A stretch of 64,000 nt of DNA from Schizosaccharomyces osmophilus (Eukaryota; Ascomycota; Schizosaccharomycetes; Schizosaccharomycetales; Schizosaccharomycetaceae). The stretch's first letter is position 1. Every line of letters begins with the position of its first letter. Below the pieces are notes generated by a model. The model was not told where the DNA came from, searched no databases, and saw only the letters and a list, made by a program, of their open reading frames with translations. A program made the translations under genes and the position numbers. This document shows, piece after piece, positions 1 to 11,900 of the stretch. The stretch spans positions 4,340,001 to 4,404,000 of the forward strand of contig NC_079238.1 of the NCBI RefSeq assembly GCF_027921745.1, read 5' to 3'.

Positions 1-2163
1 AATCCTTGTTCAAAAAAGAACAACGGCAAAAAGTTTACGTCCTGAAAAAAAGATTCCAATATCTTCGAAACCAAATGTTATTTAAATGAGAAAAACACGC
101 CAAATTGGTTGAATTGATTATCAAAACGGATGTTGGAGAAGGCAAGCAGGATACCTCCCATGCCTATATTAATACCATCAAGTAGCATTGTCACTTGTCA
201 GGGAACGAAGGTATAAACAAAGAAACCAAATCTTGAATTCTTCTTTGAAAACTGCTGATAATAAAAGGGAAAAAATATAAAAAAATACTTGCTCTTTTTT
301 AAAAAAATTGGAGCTGCATTTTCTTTTGGTAAATTGCGATAACACCGGTTTGTTTTCATGGACGGTTATAGAACGACAGCTGAAAAGAGAGAGAGCGAAA
401 ACATGTAGCATTTATGTATCTTTTGTCAGAAATTAAAGCTGTCTTTAAATCCTCAGAATTATACGGCGGTTACCATTCGGCGTATGTTTATGTCTGGACA
501 CACTTGATAGAATCAGCGCTTTTACCAGTAAGAGATTGCAAAAAAATAGTTCCAAACAAATATTTGCTATTTGATAATGACTATGCTTTATATGATGGTC
601 CAGCTTGTGGGAATAGTATAGGCAATATAAAAAACGTTTTCCTATATATCGTATTCATTATTTTGTCGAAATAACATCATACTATACATAAGATGAATTA
701 CGAACCTGTTCTTGAAACCGGGTTGGAAAGCCAGTCGATCAGGTCTGTAATTGGTAGAAACAAAGAAAATAAAAGTATAATAGTACTTCTTTTTTAAAGG
801 CTTCGTACGTACGCTGATCGAAAAGTCAAAGTTGTTGTCCCTACCTACTTTTCCCACTGGCTGGATTCATAAACTTGCTGCCATTTTCCCCTCCCAAACT
901 AAATTAAGAAGAGAATTCTTAATGGACACGTACTGAACTATTCAATTTCCCTTATACCTAACCCAACACTAGCTGTGCATTGTGAAATAATCATCGCAAA
1001 GGTCAGTTTTTTCTTGGTGCCTTTCGGCCATAAATTACAGGGATTTGAAACCCTTTGTAACTTTTTTTGCGCTTTCATAAATTCCATTTTTCTATATTTA
1101 CAGTGCTAACTATCTCTGCGTCACCCTTCCAAATGGAATGCTTTTTTCTTTTGTTGCCAATTCCATCATCCCTCTGCAAGTTCACCATATATATTCTTAC
1201 TTTCGAAGCTGAGATATTTCCTCATATTGATACTTCCATCGTAGAGAAATCGGCAGTCTTGTGATCTTTATTCTTTTTTTTCCATCGATTTATTCAATCA
1301 TTAAGCTGCCTAAGATTCGTTCAAAAAGGCGTTGTCTATTTATTTATTAGGATTTACGAACCAGTATTCAAGCTTGCCTCTCCACACTGGGATTTGCAGT
1401 GTCAAGTTTTTCTTCAGAAAAGCTTCCTGCTGCATTCATTTCTATTTTTTTTCTTTTTGTTTTTTCTTAAAGTCAAAGGACTTTGCTTGGACGCTAGCTA
1501 CTCTTTCCCGTTTACCTCATTTGTAACATTAAAATTTCTCTTGTTTTTCTTTTAGTGAGTTACGTTCGCTTGCTTTACTTAGGGCAACACACTTTCATTT
1601 CGCGCGCTATTGCTTTTTGCACAGTACGTAAATAAACAAACGTACCTCCAACTGAGTGTTGCTTTTCGAAATTTCCCTTGTTTCTTTTGCTTCATTATCT
1701 ATTTATTTATTCAACTAAAGGGACTCCTCTCCTTTTCAAGGATCATTCACTCGTTTTCAACTCGTTGGCTTTGATTGTAAATTATTAGGATTTTCTTGGT
1801 CCTATTCATCTATCATCGATTCTATCCATTTATTTACTCTCCTAGTGTTCTGTTTGTCTCGTAATTCTTTTGTTTAAATTCAATCTCTTACTTTTATTTA
1901 GAGAGTCTAAAAAAACCATTGATTTCTTGGACGAACAATCTGTTTTGTGAATTGTTTTTCTCATTCCATAGGGACGCTTTTATCCAACTAGACGATCCTA
2001 ATTAAGTTTGATAATTATCAATCAATTACTTTGCAATTTATATGCTCGAAAACGGAAGTTTCCAGTTTGTTTTGAGCTCGAGCTTACATACTTCATATTC
2101 TTGATTTCTGGTTTCTACGCATTTCGCACCTGCATATACTTCTTCTACATTAACATATCCTTT
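1..2163. other. Long gene-free region upstream of the first gene
   Basis: I see no supported gene here. From about 1060 onward the plus strand is rich in T and C, as in many fission yeast promoters and leaders, and many short frames open and close without family resemblance. An 86-codon frame with an ATG at 414 ends at 674 but is not recognisable. The region probably holds the promoter and a long 5' leader of the gene starting at 2164, perhaps also the 3' end of a transcript lying to the left of the window. Confidence 0.6.
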
Positions 2164-3087
2164 ATGTCGATTCAAGATTCAGGATATCATTATCCTGACA
2201 CTCCACCCCTTCGATTTTCTTCACAGGAGCTTTCTGACTCGACAATATCCGTCGCCTCAACCTCCAAATCGCAAATTCAAAAAGGACTGTACCAGACGCT
2301 GATTGCCAATTCTAATCCTTCTTCTTCTATTCAGAATAATGTAGCAGCTTTGTCCGCTTCTCGCGCACCAACTTATCCCCGTCATACAAAGCGAGCAAGG
2401 CGAACAAAAAGATCAAAGGCAGAAGCACCAAGTATAAAACGGGCACGAATGCATCGAAGCAAAACGACAAGCGATTTATCATCCCTTGAAAACAAGGCAT
2501 TAGCCATAAAGTCAAAACCCTCCAGCACTTTATCGAATTCACAGTCTTCAGAGAATATTCCAACTGCCTCTGAATTAAAATCCCGCAAAGCTACTCTTGA
2601 ATCTCGCTTCCATCGCTTGTCAAAAGCTCTCGCTGAATACTACTCTAGCCAAATGGAAAAAGCAGAACATGGTATTCATACAAATAAACACCCTGTGATT
2701 AATCAGGAGCTTCAACTTTTCGCTGCCGATTACGATTATCGGATACGAATCTCTACTAATTCAGCAACCCTTATTCAACGTCAGTTAGAGCATTACCTTT
2801 CCTACAGGCTCCAAACAATTTCAAAAAACTATCAAAGGTATGCTATGCTTATACGGCAACACTTATTATGCAAAACGATGAAACGGTATCAAAATCTGTG
2901 TGGACGCCGTCTATACGATAACATGACTCCAATATCCAACCCTTCTACGACCCAGCAAGAATTTAAGCCAGCTCAACAAATTTCCGAATCTACCTTACCT
3001 CGCGTGGCCCCTATATTCTTACCTCAAATCCCAAGTGTCCTTTCCGACCAACAAGCCCTAGATGATTTGGCTCTTTGCAATGTCTAG
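2164..3087 (+). CDS. Serine-rich protein of unknown function (mug165-like by position)
   Basis: A 307-residue open frame in a single exon. I chose the ATG at 2164 because the frame extends upstream to 2008 without an ATG, and that upstream part reads like non-coding sequence. The N-terminal half is rich in Ser, Thr, Lys and Arg, with basic runs suggesting a nuclear protein. Residues of about 140-240 look helical, with repeated Tyr/Gln/Leu spacing that could be a coiled coil. No domain is recognised. It is convergent with rps22. In S. pombe, as I remember it, mug165 (SPAC5D6.02c, meiotically upregulated) lies convergent with an rps22 copy, so this may be its ortholog. That rests on position only, and no function is claimed. 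Confidence 0.7.
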   Translation: MSIQDSGYHYPDTPPLRFSSQELSDSTISVASTSKSQIQKGLYQTLIANSNPSSSIQNNVAALSASRAPTYPRHTKRARRTKRSKAEAPSIKRARMHRSKTTSDLSSLENKALAIKSKPSSTLSNSQSSENIPTASELKSRKATLESRFHRLSKALAEYYSSQMEKAEHGIHTNKHPVINQELQLFAADYDYRIRISTNSATLIQRQLEHYLSYRLQTISKNYQRYAMLIRQHLLCKTMKRYQNLCGRRLYDNMTPISNPSTTQQEFKPAQQISESTLPRVAPIFLPQIPSVLSDQQALDDLALCNV

Positions 3088-3504
3088 CTATGAATTTATA
3101 TAGGACTAAAAAATGCGACGCATTTCACGGTTGCGTTTATTGTTACTTTTATATATCCTATATACAATATTATATTTCTATTTATATAAATGCGAGCCAA
3201 TGCCCCACGAGAACGATCAAGTCGTAGTCAAAGCCCTTCACATATAACTGCATACATTAACATCATTGAAAGTACCACAATCTAAAGCTTATGCCAATAT
3301 TTTACGCGCTTGGTTATTTACAAAATGCATTATATTCAGATATTAATATACATAATCAATGAAAAAACCCATGTTTCACGAGATTCAATTAATGTACCAA
3401 AACCTTTTTAAAACCTCATAAACATAACGTTCCTCAACCAGCTTCAACCGTAATGTCGCTATACATCGGTATTTATCCAGCTATTCGGGTTTGAGTTTTT
3501 CAAT
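3088..3504. other. Convergent 3' intergenic region
   Basis: AT-rich spacer between the 3' ends of the serine-rich gene (plus) and rps22 (minus). It should contain both 3'UTRs and polyadenylation signals. I see no open frame, RNA gene or repeat in it. Confidence 0.6.
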
Positions 3505-3897
3505 TTAATAGAAGAAACCAAGGATCTTACCACCAGTATCCTTGGCGCGAGCTTCGTTGTGAGACATGATACCACGGGAGGTGGTCAAGACGATGATACC
3601 AACTTGACGAGAAGGCAAAAGGTTGTTGACCCACTTTTCAATGTCCTTAATCTTGATGTTGAAGCGGGGAGAGATAACACCACACTTGTTGATGCGGCCG
3701 TTCAACTGGATAACAATCTTGCCAGAACGATGGTCATCAATTTCTTCGAATTCGTCAATGTAACCGTGCTTTTGCATGACAGTCAAGAACTTGACAATGA
3801 CCTTGGAAGAAGGACGGATAAGCACTTGACGACGTCCACGACGCTCAGCGTTGACAATATTGTTCAAGCAGTCAGAAAGAACGGATTGACGGACCAT
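3505..3897 (-). CDS. rps22: 40S ribosomal protein uS8 (S22/S15a)
   Basis: A complete 130-residue uS8 protein, the exact length usual for eukaryotic S15a/S22. It binds 18S rRNA in the platform side of the small subunit. The N-terminus [14 protein letters not shown], the central [11 protein letters not shown] segment and the C-terminal [14 protein letters not shown] signature are all present, ending in GGKILGFFY. Codon use is strongly biased to a few codons (for example GTC, GTT, AAG), as for a highly expressed gene. The coding sequence is one exon, but a 143-base intron appears to lie in the 5'UTR at 3907-4049. HomolD and HomolE boxes lie at 4145-4165. S. pombe has two paralogs (rps2201 and rps2202); neighbours suggest the rps2202 position. 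Identification is firm. Confidence 0.97.
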   Translation of the reverse strand: MVRQSVLSDCLNNIVNAERRGRRQVLIRPSSKVIVKFLTVMQKHGYIDEFEEIDDHRSGKIVIQLNGRINKCGVISPRFNIKIKDIEKWVNNLLPSRQVGIIVLTTSRGIMSHNEARAKDTGGKILGFFY

Positions 3898-3906
3898 TTT
3901 GTTTTT

Positions 3907-4049
3907 CTAATGAAAGCGTTAGATTTCTCTTGAGTGTCTTGTTTAAAGATTCAAGAAAAAGAGTCAAGTTATTGAGTACATTAGCTCAGTGAAGAACTAA
4001 TGTTGTTCAATAACCACACGCTTGCATCTTTCCTCTGTTGGAATCATAC
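3907..4049 (-). other. Probable 5'UTR intron of rps22
   Basis: On the minus strand a GTATGA donor begins at 4049, and a CTAAC branch site followed after 11 bases by TTAG ends at 3907, ten bases before the ATG. The motifs and spacing fit the fission yeast intron pattern, and introns in leaders of ribosomal protein genes are common. No transcript evidence is available here. Confidence 0.7.
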
Positions 4050-4144
4050 CTATTGTTTAAGATTTTATTTTTCAAACAGTTTTAGATAGCTGATGAAGGC
4101 AGAATTAAAACACGTCGCCAAATAGAGTGGTTCGTTCCCAAAAA

Positions 4145-4165
4145 CAGTCACTAAACCCTACCCTA
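4145..4165 (-). promoter_or_regulatory. HomolD and HomolE boxes of the rps22 promoter
   Basis: CAGTCAC at 4145-4151 and ACCCTACCCTA at 4155-4165 match the HomolD and HomolE elements that drive fission yeast ribosomal protein genes. HomolD acts in place of a TATA box. They lie about 250 bases upstream of the rps22 ATG, just upstream of the leader intron, with HomolE distal to HomolD as expected. Confidence 0.88.
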
Positions 4166-4299
4166 ATATATATTATATGATTTTGGATTCTTATATCGGA
4201 TATTATTGTAAAGTAAAAGCAAACCAATATGATATAATCAATTAAATAAATAAATAAAATAGCATTTTTATGGATCGGACACTTGAGACATTGAGATTA

Positions 4300-5989
4300 T
4301 TATTCTGTAGGATTCTCAAAGTACAAGGATCTAGCACGGGTTTTTACTCGATCAACAGGTGTCATGTTAATCTTTACTTTTGCGTTTTTGGTGCCTAAAC
4401 CAACACCTGGCAGGTAAGCTGTCGGCTCCAATGATTCTTGCGAATATACTTCAGTAGACTTGTTTCCAAGGGACAGATCAGGCAATGGTGAGAAGTTGGG
4501 CTCTTTCAAAGAATCGGTATTATCAGTAATGTGGATAGCTCTTCTTTCAGTAGCTCTGTCTCTATAATCAGGGCGCTCGATTTCTCGAATACGTTTCATG
4601 AATCCATCAGCAGCATTAACAAGGGGATTATTCTTCAAGTTCTTCTGGTGCAGAAAAGATTGTGTCAAGTGCTTCAGTATATGACCCCAGCTGTGAAACT
4701 TTCTTTCACATAAGACACAGATAAGCGATGATTTCCAAATGTATTGTAGAAGAAATTTCTCTTCTTCTTCAGTAAGTTCAGGCACATCCTCCGTTAATTC
4801 TTTCTGGGCGCCTTGCCAACGTGCCAAAGTAAGAGCAATCTATAAATGTTAATAAAAAAGGTTGGTATGTGTATAGACAATACCTTTTTGTTTGAGGGAG
4901 GTTCCGCCGGGGTTGTCCTTGCTCGCTTTTCTTTCTTTTGTTTCAATGCCTTTTCAATTGGTTTAAATTGCTCTTGGTCAACATTCTCGGGGATGAATAT
5001 AGAGCAGTATAGATTCTCGTCCCAATAAACACGATATCCGTCTTTAGTAGGAAATTTCCAATCATCAACTTGTCCTTGGGCTGGAACAAACACTCCTTCA
5101 TGAATATAATCAACAAACACTTTCCGAGAAGCAATCGTGAAGGGTTTTCCTATAAATGTTCGCGCCTTTGTTAACGTTTTGGCAGCCTCATCAACATTTG
5201 ATAATTCAATAATGGCATAGCTACAAAACAAATTATCTTTTTTTCGTCGAATCATAAATAATCTTTGGACATTGCATTCCAATCTTGACAAGCCTTTGAG
5301 AAGTGTAAGATCAGTTAAAGAGCGATCTAAGTTTCTTAATAACAGATATAAACTAGGAATATCGCCAGCATCATTGCTTCCATTTCGTTCTGTATTGTCA
5401 ACATACGATCGTAAAGTTTTACACTTGAAGCAGGCATCTCGAAATGAATAGTTCAACAAATCACACTAAAATAGTTAGTGAATGTCAAAATTGGTCTAGT
5501 AGAAATACGTTTTCACATTTCCATCCATCAATTTCCTCTCGAGCTTCTCTTGAGTAGCGGACACTAATGTTTCTACCATCAATATGAATTGAAGGAAAAT
5601 ATCTTTCCATCCATTGTTTCGAACTAGTCAAAGATATGAACTTTACAAAGCTATAGCGCTTCGATTCACGAGTAACTTTATCGCGTATAAGTACAATACT
5701 GTCAATTTCCGCACCGGTTTCGCTCATCACTTCTAAAATCTTCAAATAGATGGTAAGCCTATGGAATTAATATATATTTAGTTCGTACGTGTTTCTCATC
5801 TGTTGAGGAAGCCAACCCTTGCAGAATAATTTCTTGGTTTGGCACTCCCGCAAATCTTGGAGCGAAGTTGGCTTTAAAATTTGTTTCATCCTTTCTCTCA
5901 ACATCTTCGTCCATATCGCTGCCGTTCTCCTGAATGATGTTTCTCTCTGTGTTTACGAGGGTATCCATATTTGAAACAGACTTCTTCAT
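4300..5989 (-). CDS. RBM5/RBM10-type RNA-binding splicing factor
   Basis: A four-exon gene: 5989-5789, 5739-5509, 5465-4884 and 4839-4300, giving about 517 residues. Domains in order: RRM (about 55-125); RanBP2-type zinc finger with Cys142, Cys145, Cys156 and Cys159, its second Cys being the first codon of exon 3; a second RRM (about 175-265); a C2H2-type finger (Cys379, Cys382, His395, His402) spaced as in RBM5; and a glycine-rich PGVGLG stretch near the C-terminus resembling a reduced G-patch. This order is that of RBM5, RBM10 and RBM6, which act in spliceosome assembly and splice-site choice. It matches S. pombe SPAC57A7.13 by position. The start is the ATG at 5989; an upstream acceptor-like TTTTAG leaves room for an extra 5' exon. 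For exon 2 I used the acceptor GAAG, since the nearer CCATAG would break the RRM frame. Confidence 0.85.
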
Positions 5990-6525
5990 CGAGCCTAATT
6001 TTTCTTGCTTATGCTCATTGTTTCTACCTAAAATCATAAAAAATAAAGTGAAAAGTGAAAAAAAAATAATACTCCCTTCCAAACGAAAATGGGTTGGTTG
6101 TTTTCTTGTCTTAGCACTTATAAGGAATGTCCAAATTTTGACACATATGTTCGGCATGCCTACTGTTCCAAAATATACTGTTTCATTTAGACGAAACTAT
6201 TAAACTAGCAAACAAAACTAAAACGTTTAATTAAAGTAAGCACAAAACAAGATACCAGTACAACTACAAAGCACTAGTTTCAAACTTGTCAACATAATCG
6301 CAACTCTATAATCCCATTTTCTCTAAACTAATCTAACGTAATTAACATGCTTACTCAGACCGTTTACAACTCAATCCGTCCTTTCACCTTCTCTAGAAGT
6401 GCCTTTGTAAAGTGAGAAACATTGATGAAAACTGTGCATCAATAAGCAAAAAGACTACATTACCGATTTTAGGGAATCATACTTTATAGAATTACTAGAT
6501 GTTTTTACCAACCAAAACCAGAATT
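5990..6525. other. Intergenic region between two minus-strand genes
   Basis: Holds the leader and promoter of the RBM5-like gene and the 3' end of ssz1. A minus-strand GTATTA to TTTTAG segment around 6075-6027 could be a leader intron. I see no independent gene. Confidence 0.5.
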
Positions 6526-8293
6526 TTATGCAGATCCACGAACGCTAGAACCCTTGCCATCCTTAGGGCGAGCAGTGGCGGTAAGCTTTCCTTCGACATC
6601 TAATTGAAGAACCAACTCAATCTTCGAATTAGGTGAGACGTCAGGAATATTGATAGTAGCGAGAAGAGTTTTGGGAACGGCGATACGCTCCTTAATCTCC
6701 TCAGGCTCTTCCTCTTCTTCATCGGAAAGTGCCTCCTCTTCATCCAAAGGCTCAGGTTCAGCCTTGGTAATCTTGACAGAACGCTCAGCCTCGAAAATAG
6801 GGATATAGGCACCACCTTCCTTGGGAGCGACAACCTCAACAACCTTACGGGTGGGCAAGGCAGTCTCGGCGTCCAAGAGAGTGACAAACTTGCCACCCTC
6901 GTTGATACCAATAGGAGCAGTAAGGTGAGGAGCTTCAACGATGGCAGACTCCATAGAAGAAGCGATGTCGGAAGCTTCAAAGTGACCAACTAAAGAGGCT
7001 TGGACACCAGAGCCAACTGCAACGAGTTCGGAAGCGTCAAAAGGCAAAGGAGTAACAGAGCTAGTGGAACGAATGGCGGTCTGTTCAGGGAAAATTCCTT
7101 CCATTAAAGAAGTCAATTTGGGAGTGTTAGAAGCACCACCAGCCAAAACCACTTCGGAAACATCAAAAGGTTCCAAGTTAGCTTTCTTAACGGCTTGCTC
7201 AACAAGTTGGGCCATACGGTTCAAAGGAGCAGCAGCGGCGAGTTCAAAACGAAGACGGTTAAGGGTAGCATGGAAATCAATGCCTTCAGCAAGGGAATCA
7301 ACAGCAGCAGAAGCGTTGGTATTGTTGCTAAGAACACGCTTGGTAAGTTCACATTGTTCCCTGAGCTTGGCAGCGGAACGGGCATTTTGGAGGGGATTAA
7401 TACCGTTCTTCTTTTCAAACTCTTTAGCAAAGTATTTGACCAATACATCGGTCAATTCTTCACCACCAAGGTTTTCATCATGAGCGGTGGATAAGACGGT
7501 CATCATACCTCCCTTGATAGAAACGACGGAAACTTCAGAGCGGTTGGCACCAAAGTTAGCAACGACAACAGTCTTGTCGATAAGAACAGACTCAGAATAC
7601 ATGAGGGCGAGGAGAATAGCAGCAGGATCGTGAATTAATTGAAGAATGGGGAGACCAGCTTGAACAGCAGCGGCTTCCAAAGCCTTTCTTTGCTCTTCAG
7701 TGAAGTAAACAGGGACGGACATAACGCAACCATCAACCTTAACACCCAAGAAGTCTTGGGCCGATTCACGAAGACGCTGCAAATGGCGAGTACTGGCTTC
7801 TTGAGCAGTAACGACCTTCTCCTTTGGTTGAGATTCCTCATCTTCTTGAACAGTGACCTTAAAACCAACCTGTCCCTCGACATTGACAGGAGAAGCTGAA
7901 TAATGGCAGTGATGGTTCGTAACTTCTTGATAGGGTTTACCAATCAAATCACGGAAGTTGGTAACAGAGTTGTCGGCGTTGCGAACAAGTTGGCCACGAG
8001 CTTGAACACCATGGTATTCTTGGTTACCTTGGTAAGACAAAATAGAAGGAATTTGACGATTTCCTTCTTCATTTGCCAGAACGTCAGTTTTTCCATCCTG
8101 AAAACAAAAAGTTAGTACTCTAAATAAGCGCAAAGAAGAAAAGAAATTCTTAGCTTCACAAGAATCTATGTCTAAACTTGTGACACGCAAGTTTTCCTAT
8201 AAATAATTTACATACTCTGTTAAAAGAGATAGAACTATTTTGGTTTCCAAAAGAAATACCAATGACAGTCTTATATTCCTCGGATTCTGCCAT
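6526..8293 (-). CDS. ssz1: Atypical Hsp70 of the ribosome-associated complex
   Basis: Two exons (8293-8216 and 8097-6526), about 549 residues, close to fungal Ssz1 (538-566). Ssz1 pairs with the J-protein Zuotin to form RAC, which sits at the ribosome exit tunnel and stimulates Ssb-type Hsp70s on nascent chains. The Hsp70 ATPase fold is visible: GISFGNQNSSI in exon 1, the ANEEGNRQIPS loop, VVANFGANRSEVSV for the usual DLGGGT motif, and VVLAGGASNTPKL. The altered phosphate motifs and the short C-terminal part fit Ssz1 rather than Ssa or Ssb. An acidic stretch (about 470-500) precedes the remnant of the substrate domain. The 118-base intron sits after codon 26. Codon bias is strong. It lies between the RBM5-like gene and mip1, as in S. 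pombe SPAC57A7.12. Confidence 0.93.
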
Positions 8294-8908
8294 TTTGAAA
8301 ATTTTGGTGGATGGAAGAAGAGTAGTACAACACCCTAATATAACACGCCAACACGGTGGTATTTGCCAGTAAAAGTCGGTAATCCCAATAGCTTCAAAAA
8401 AATTAGTATTTTACTTGAACGATTAGTAAAATATTAATTTTTTTTTTTTTTTTTCGAACGTTTCTATTTGGAATGAATTTCAAAGAATCCATTTATTCAC
8501 CATTCTTCTGACTGCCTTAAATGAATTCTATACTCATCACCGATGAACGAATGCTTGCAAAAAGTAATTGAGTAAGAAAAAAACTGCAAAGACATTGCTA
8601 CTTGCTGAACGCATCATTTGCCTGTTTCAAAGCTGAAGCTTAGAAAACGCCATATACTACTATCTAGCCAAAAGCGTAAATACGAATCGACGAGATCAAA
8701 AAAGCATTATACATTTCTTCTTTTAGATGTCTTGACTACTTAGGTACTGTTGCAAAATCATAAATTAGAGTGGTAGCAAAACTTTTATTTTTATATGAAG
8801 GTACAAAAAAGGCTTAAATATAGACTGTCTAATTATAGAACTTTTCCCGGACATAAAACGAGGCAAAGACATTCTTGCTAAAATATTATTAAGCATCGGG
8901 ATGAATTA
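8294..8908. other. ssz1 promoter region and mip1 3' end
   Basis: Contains a run of 17 T at 8438-8454 (poly-dA on the ssz1 sense strand), about 150 bases upstream of the ssz1 ATG. Such tracts often keep promoters free of nucleosomes. An ACCCTA half-HomolE-like motif lies near 8332. The remainder is AT-rich 3'UTR of mip1. No gene seen. Confidence 0.55.
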
Positions 8909-11900
8909 TTAGTAGTATTCATTAACAGCATTGGTGATTAGTTCGTTTTTATTACAAGAGTAGAAATTTATCCGATTGTCTGTGCTGTCACCACATGCCA
9001 ACATTAGATGATGAGGGTGGAATTTCAGGCAACTAAGCCCGCCAAGTTTAGAATGCGTCAAAAATCGAGAACTTTCACGGAATGTGTTGATGTTTTTCCC
9101 ATCAGTACTCCATACCTTTACATATTGATTGGAAGATCCAGTAGCAAACACGGGGGCATGGCTATGAGCGCTTAAAGACATCAAATCATTTGTATGAGCA
9201 GGAATTGTAAGCAAACTATGATTTGATCGAATATCCCATAGTTTTACTTCACCGTCTGTACTAGCCGAAATTAATTCTCTCATTCCTGACGACTGCATCT
9301 CCAAATTGACAATCCTTGAACCGTGCTCTTTCCAAACGTCTGTCATAGATTCCCTAGCTGGTAATCGTTTATCATATACCCTTAATGCACCATCAGAAAA
9401 ACCTGCAACTATAACGTTACATCCCACAAGGTCACTGGTAAGACTGGTAATACCATTGCTACTTCTGGCTGGTAAACTAGAATGGCATAGTTCTTTCGAC
9501 GCATCCCAAATTCGTATAACGCGAACATCGCCAGCTACAAGGAGATGGCCACAATTTTGTTGCCAATTAAGTAATAAACCGGCGTCACGGTCTCCAAACA
9601 TTAAATCCCCTAATGCATTCCAAGAAGTCACCAGTTCGACGTCTTCGGTATCATAGTTGCGATAAAGGCGAACAATGCCCTCGGATGTACCGGTCATTAA
9701 CAAAGCAATGTCGTCTTCGTTTAATAGTTGCATATCCATAACATCACTTCTTAAATTCGAAGCAGTTTTAAAAGCATTAAGGCATTTAGAACGGCTCCAA
9801 TCCCAGACTTGAATTAAGTTGTTATTGCTTAGTGATACCAGTTGATCTTCAAATTGATGAAAAACTAGCTTTTTCGGAGTAAAGACATTATTTATCGATG
9901 AAACCTGCTGATTCCAATGGTTATTCCCAGAAAGCTCGGCAAGAGGTCTTGTCTGATAAATGAGCTTTTCGTTTCTGTTTCTTCTCCAAAGGCGTTGGTT
10001 GTAGCAAACGCTGCCGGGTTCATCATCTTCATTAGGTCTCATCTGAGGTTCCGTATAATACTTACGAGACCAGTCGAAGAAATGGCTCGTTATAGGCATA
10101 TCAAGTTCAGATTGATACTCTATACTGTTAAAAGAAGGAGGAACAGGAATTTTAGCATCCGTCAGGCGAGAAGCTCCATAGTCACTTGCTTTGCTGTCTC
10201 CATTGAGTGAAAGTATGTCAGAAGCTTTATCATTTCCTGAGAAACTTAAAGCCAGTCCTTTTAATGATTTTGTCAAAGAAAACGATCTATTTAACTTTGT
10301 CCTTTCAGCTGGACTTCGGGACGCAGAATAAGATCGCGAGTCACCGTCAAGAGCAGTATTCTCAGTGACTGTATCTTGGGCTGTAATTGGGTTCCGTGGA
10401 ACCGGCAAACTTTTAGAAACGAAAGCAGAAAATTCATCTTTTAGCGATGAGTTAAGAATAGTTTGGTAAACATAATTTACAACGGCTTCCGCCGCCATTG
10501 ATACTTCCACGCTCGGGTCAGCTGACAAACTCAAAATAGCTTGCCAAACAGTCTCAAATATAGTTGATTCACTAATGGGGGTATGCTGTTTTTTTCTTGG
10601 ATTCAAAGATATGCTATCTTCATAAGCTACTACGATGAATCTCTTCTTATAGCAAACCACAAAATGGGATAAAAATATCATCAGTTCGCGACGCACCATA
10701 GGAGATGCATCTGACATTGCAACAAGGGCAGAGAAGGCAATGTATGTTTCAATAGCTATGACTTCTTCTGTTTTGTCGGGAAAGCCCAAGAATGTGGTCA
10801 AAGCTACTAAAGCTGAGGCACGAACCTCCGGGACAGGATCGAAAACGATCTCACCAAGCATCGTGTGAGCATTATCACGTATAGCTGACCATTTTGCTTC
10901 GGAATAATTATCCCAGAGTTGTGCAATACAAAGACAAGCCCACTGTCTAAGCAATGAATCAGGACTATTAAGATGACTCAGACAATGCGATAATACTTGA
11001 GGACCAAGACAAGCTAACTGTCCTTGTGGAAATCCTCGACAGAAAATGCTTAAAATGAATGCACACATAGCTCTGTGTTCAGAAATATTGCTTGAAGGAA
11101 AAATTGATGAATTTGGATTCAAGATTTGTACAAAATACCCATAACCATTATCCTTGAGTAAGTCTGCTTGGCATGAGTCATCGACCGCTAAGATCCTTGC
11201 CCAAATAAATACCAAAACTGGCTTTAATTCTATAGCAGGTGATTGCAGTAATTTCAAAACATAAGGGAAGATACCAATGGATAGAGCTAAATCAACGGCC
11301 CAAATTCCAAGGTCAAGGAATTTAGATAAGAGAATCAAAGCTCGAAGACGATGTACCTGCGAAAGCAAGACTTGCAATACAAGAGGCAATTGATCAGGTG
11401 GTTTGCGAGTTATTAAGCCCTGAGAAAGCCAGACTTCGAAAGCTGTCAATTGTTCGCTAAAGAACATGGAATGTTTATATTCATAAGAAACTCCCTTGCT
11501 TTCAGCTTCAAGCATATCCGGAAGTTGGGACAAACAGTTGTCAATGGCGAGATCCCAAGAATTCCACATTGGGTGATCATGGGTCGGGGGCAAAGGAGGA
11601 CTAGATTGTGGGTGACATGAATGCACCAGCATAATGCGTTCGGCTAAAAGGAAATTGCGGAAAAGAGCGGCTACCATCAAATCCTGACGGAAAAGTCTTC
11701 GAAAAAGGTGTTTGGGGAAAACATTCCAAGCTATAGTATCCGTAATGGCTGTGAAAATCCAATTTAATTCACCAAGCGGAGTGCGACGATCCTGCAAACG
11801 GCCAGGTATTTTCAAAAGCATATTCAAGTTCAAATTGCTGGGAAATGGGTTTTGAAGCACATACCACCGGACAGATATCTCGATAGGAGAAGTCAGACAA

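Noticed and set aside
414-674. 86-codon plus-strand frame with an ATG
   Set aside because: No domain, no family likeness, and no support from neighbours or splice signals; likely chance in an AT-rich spacer.
3559-3933. 124-codon plus frame opposite rps22
   Set aside because: Fully antisense to a conserved ribosomal protein gene; its openness follows from biased codon use.
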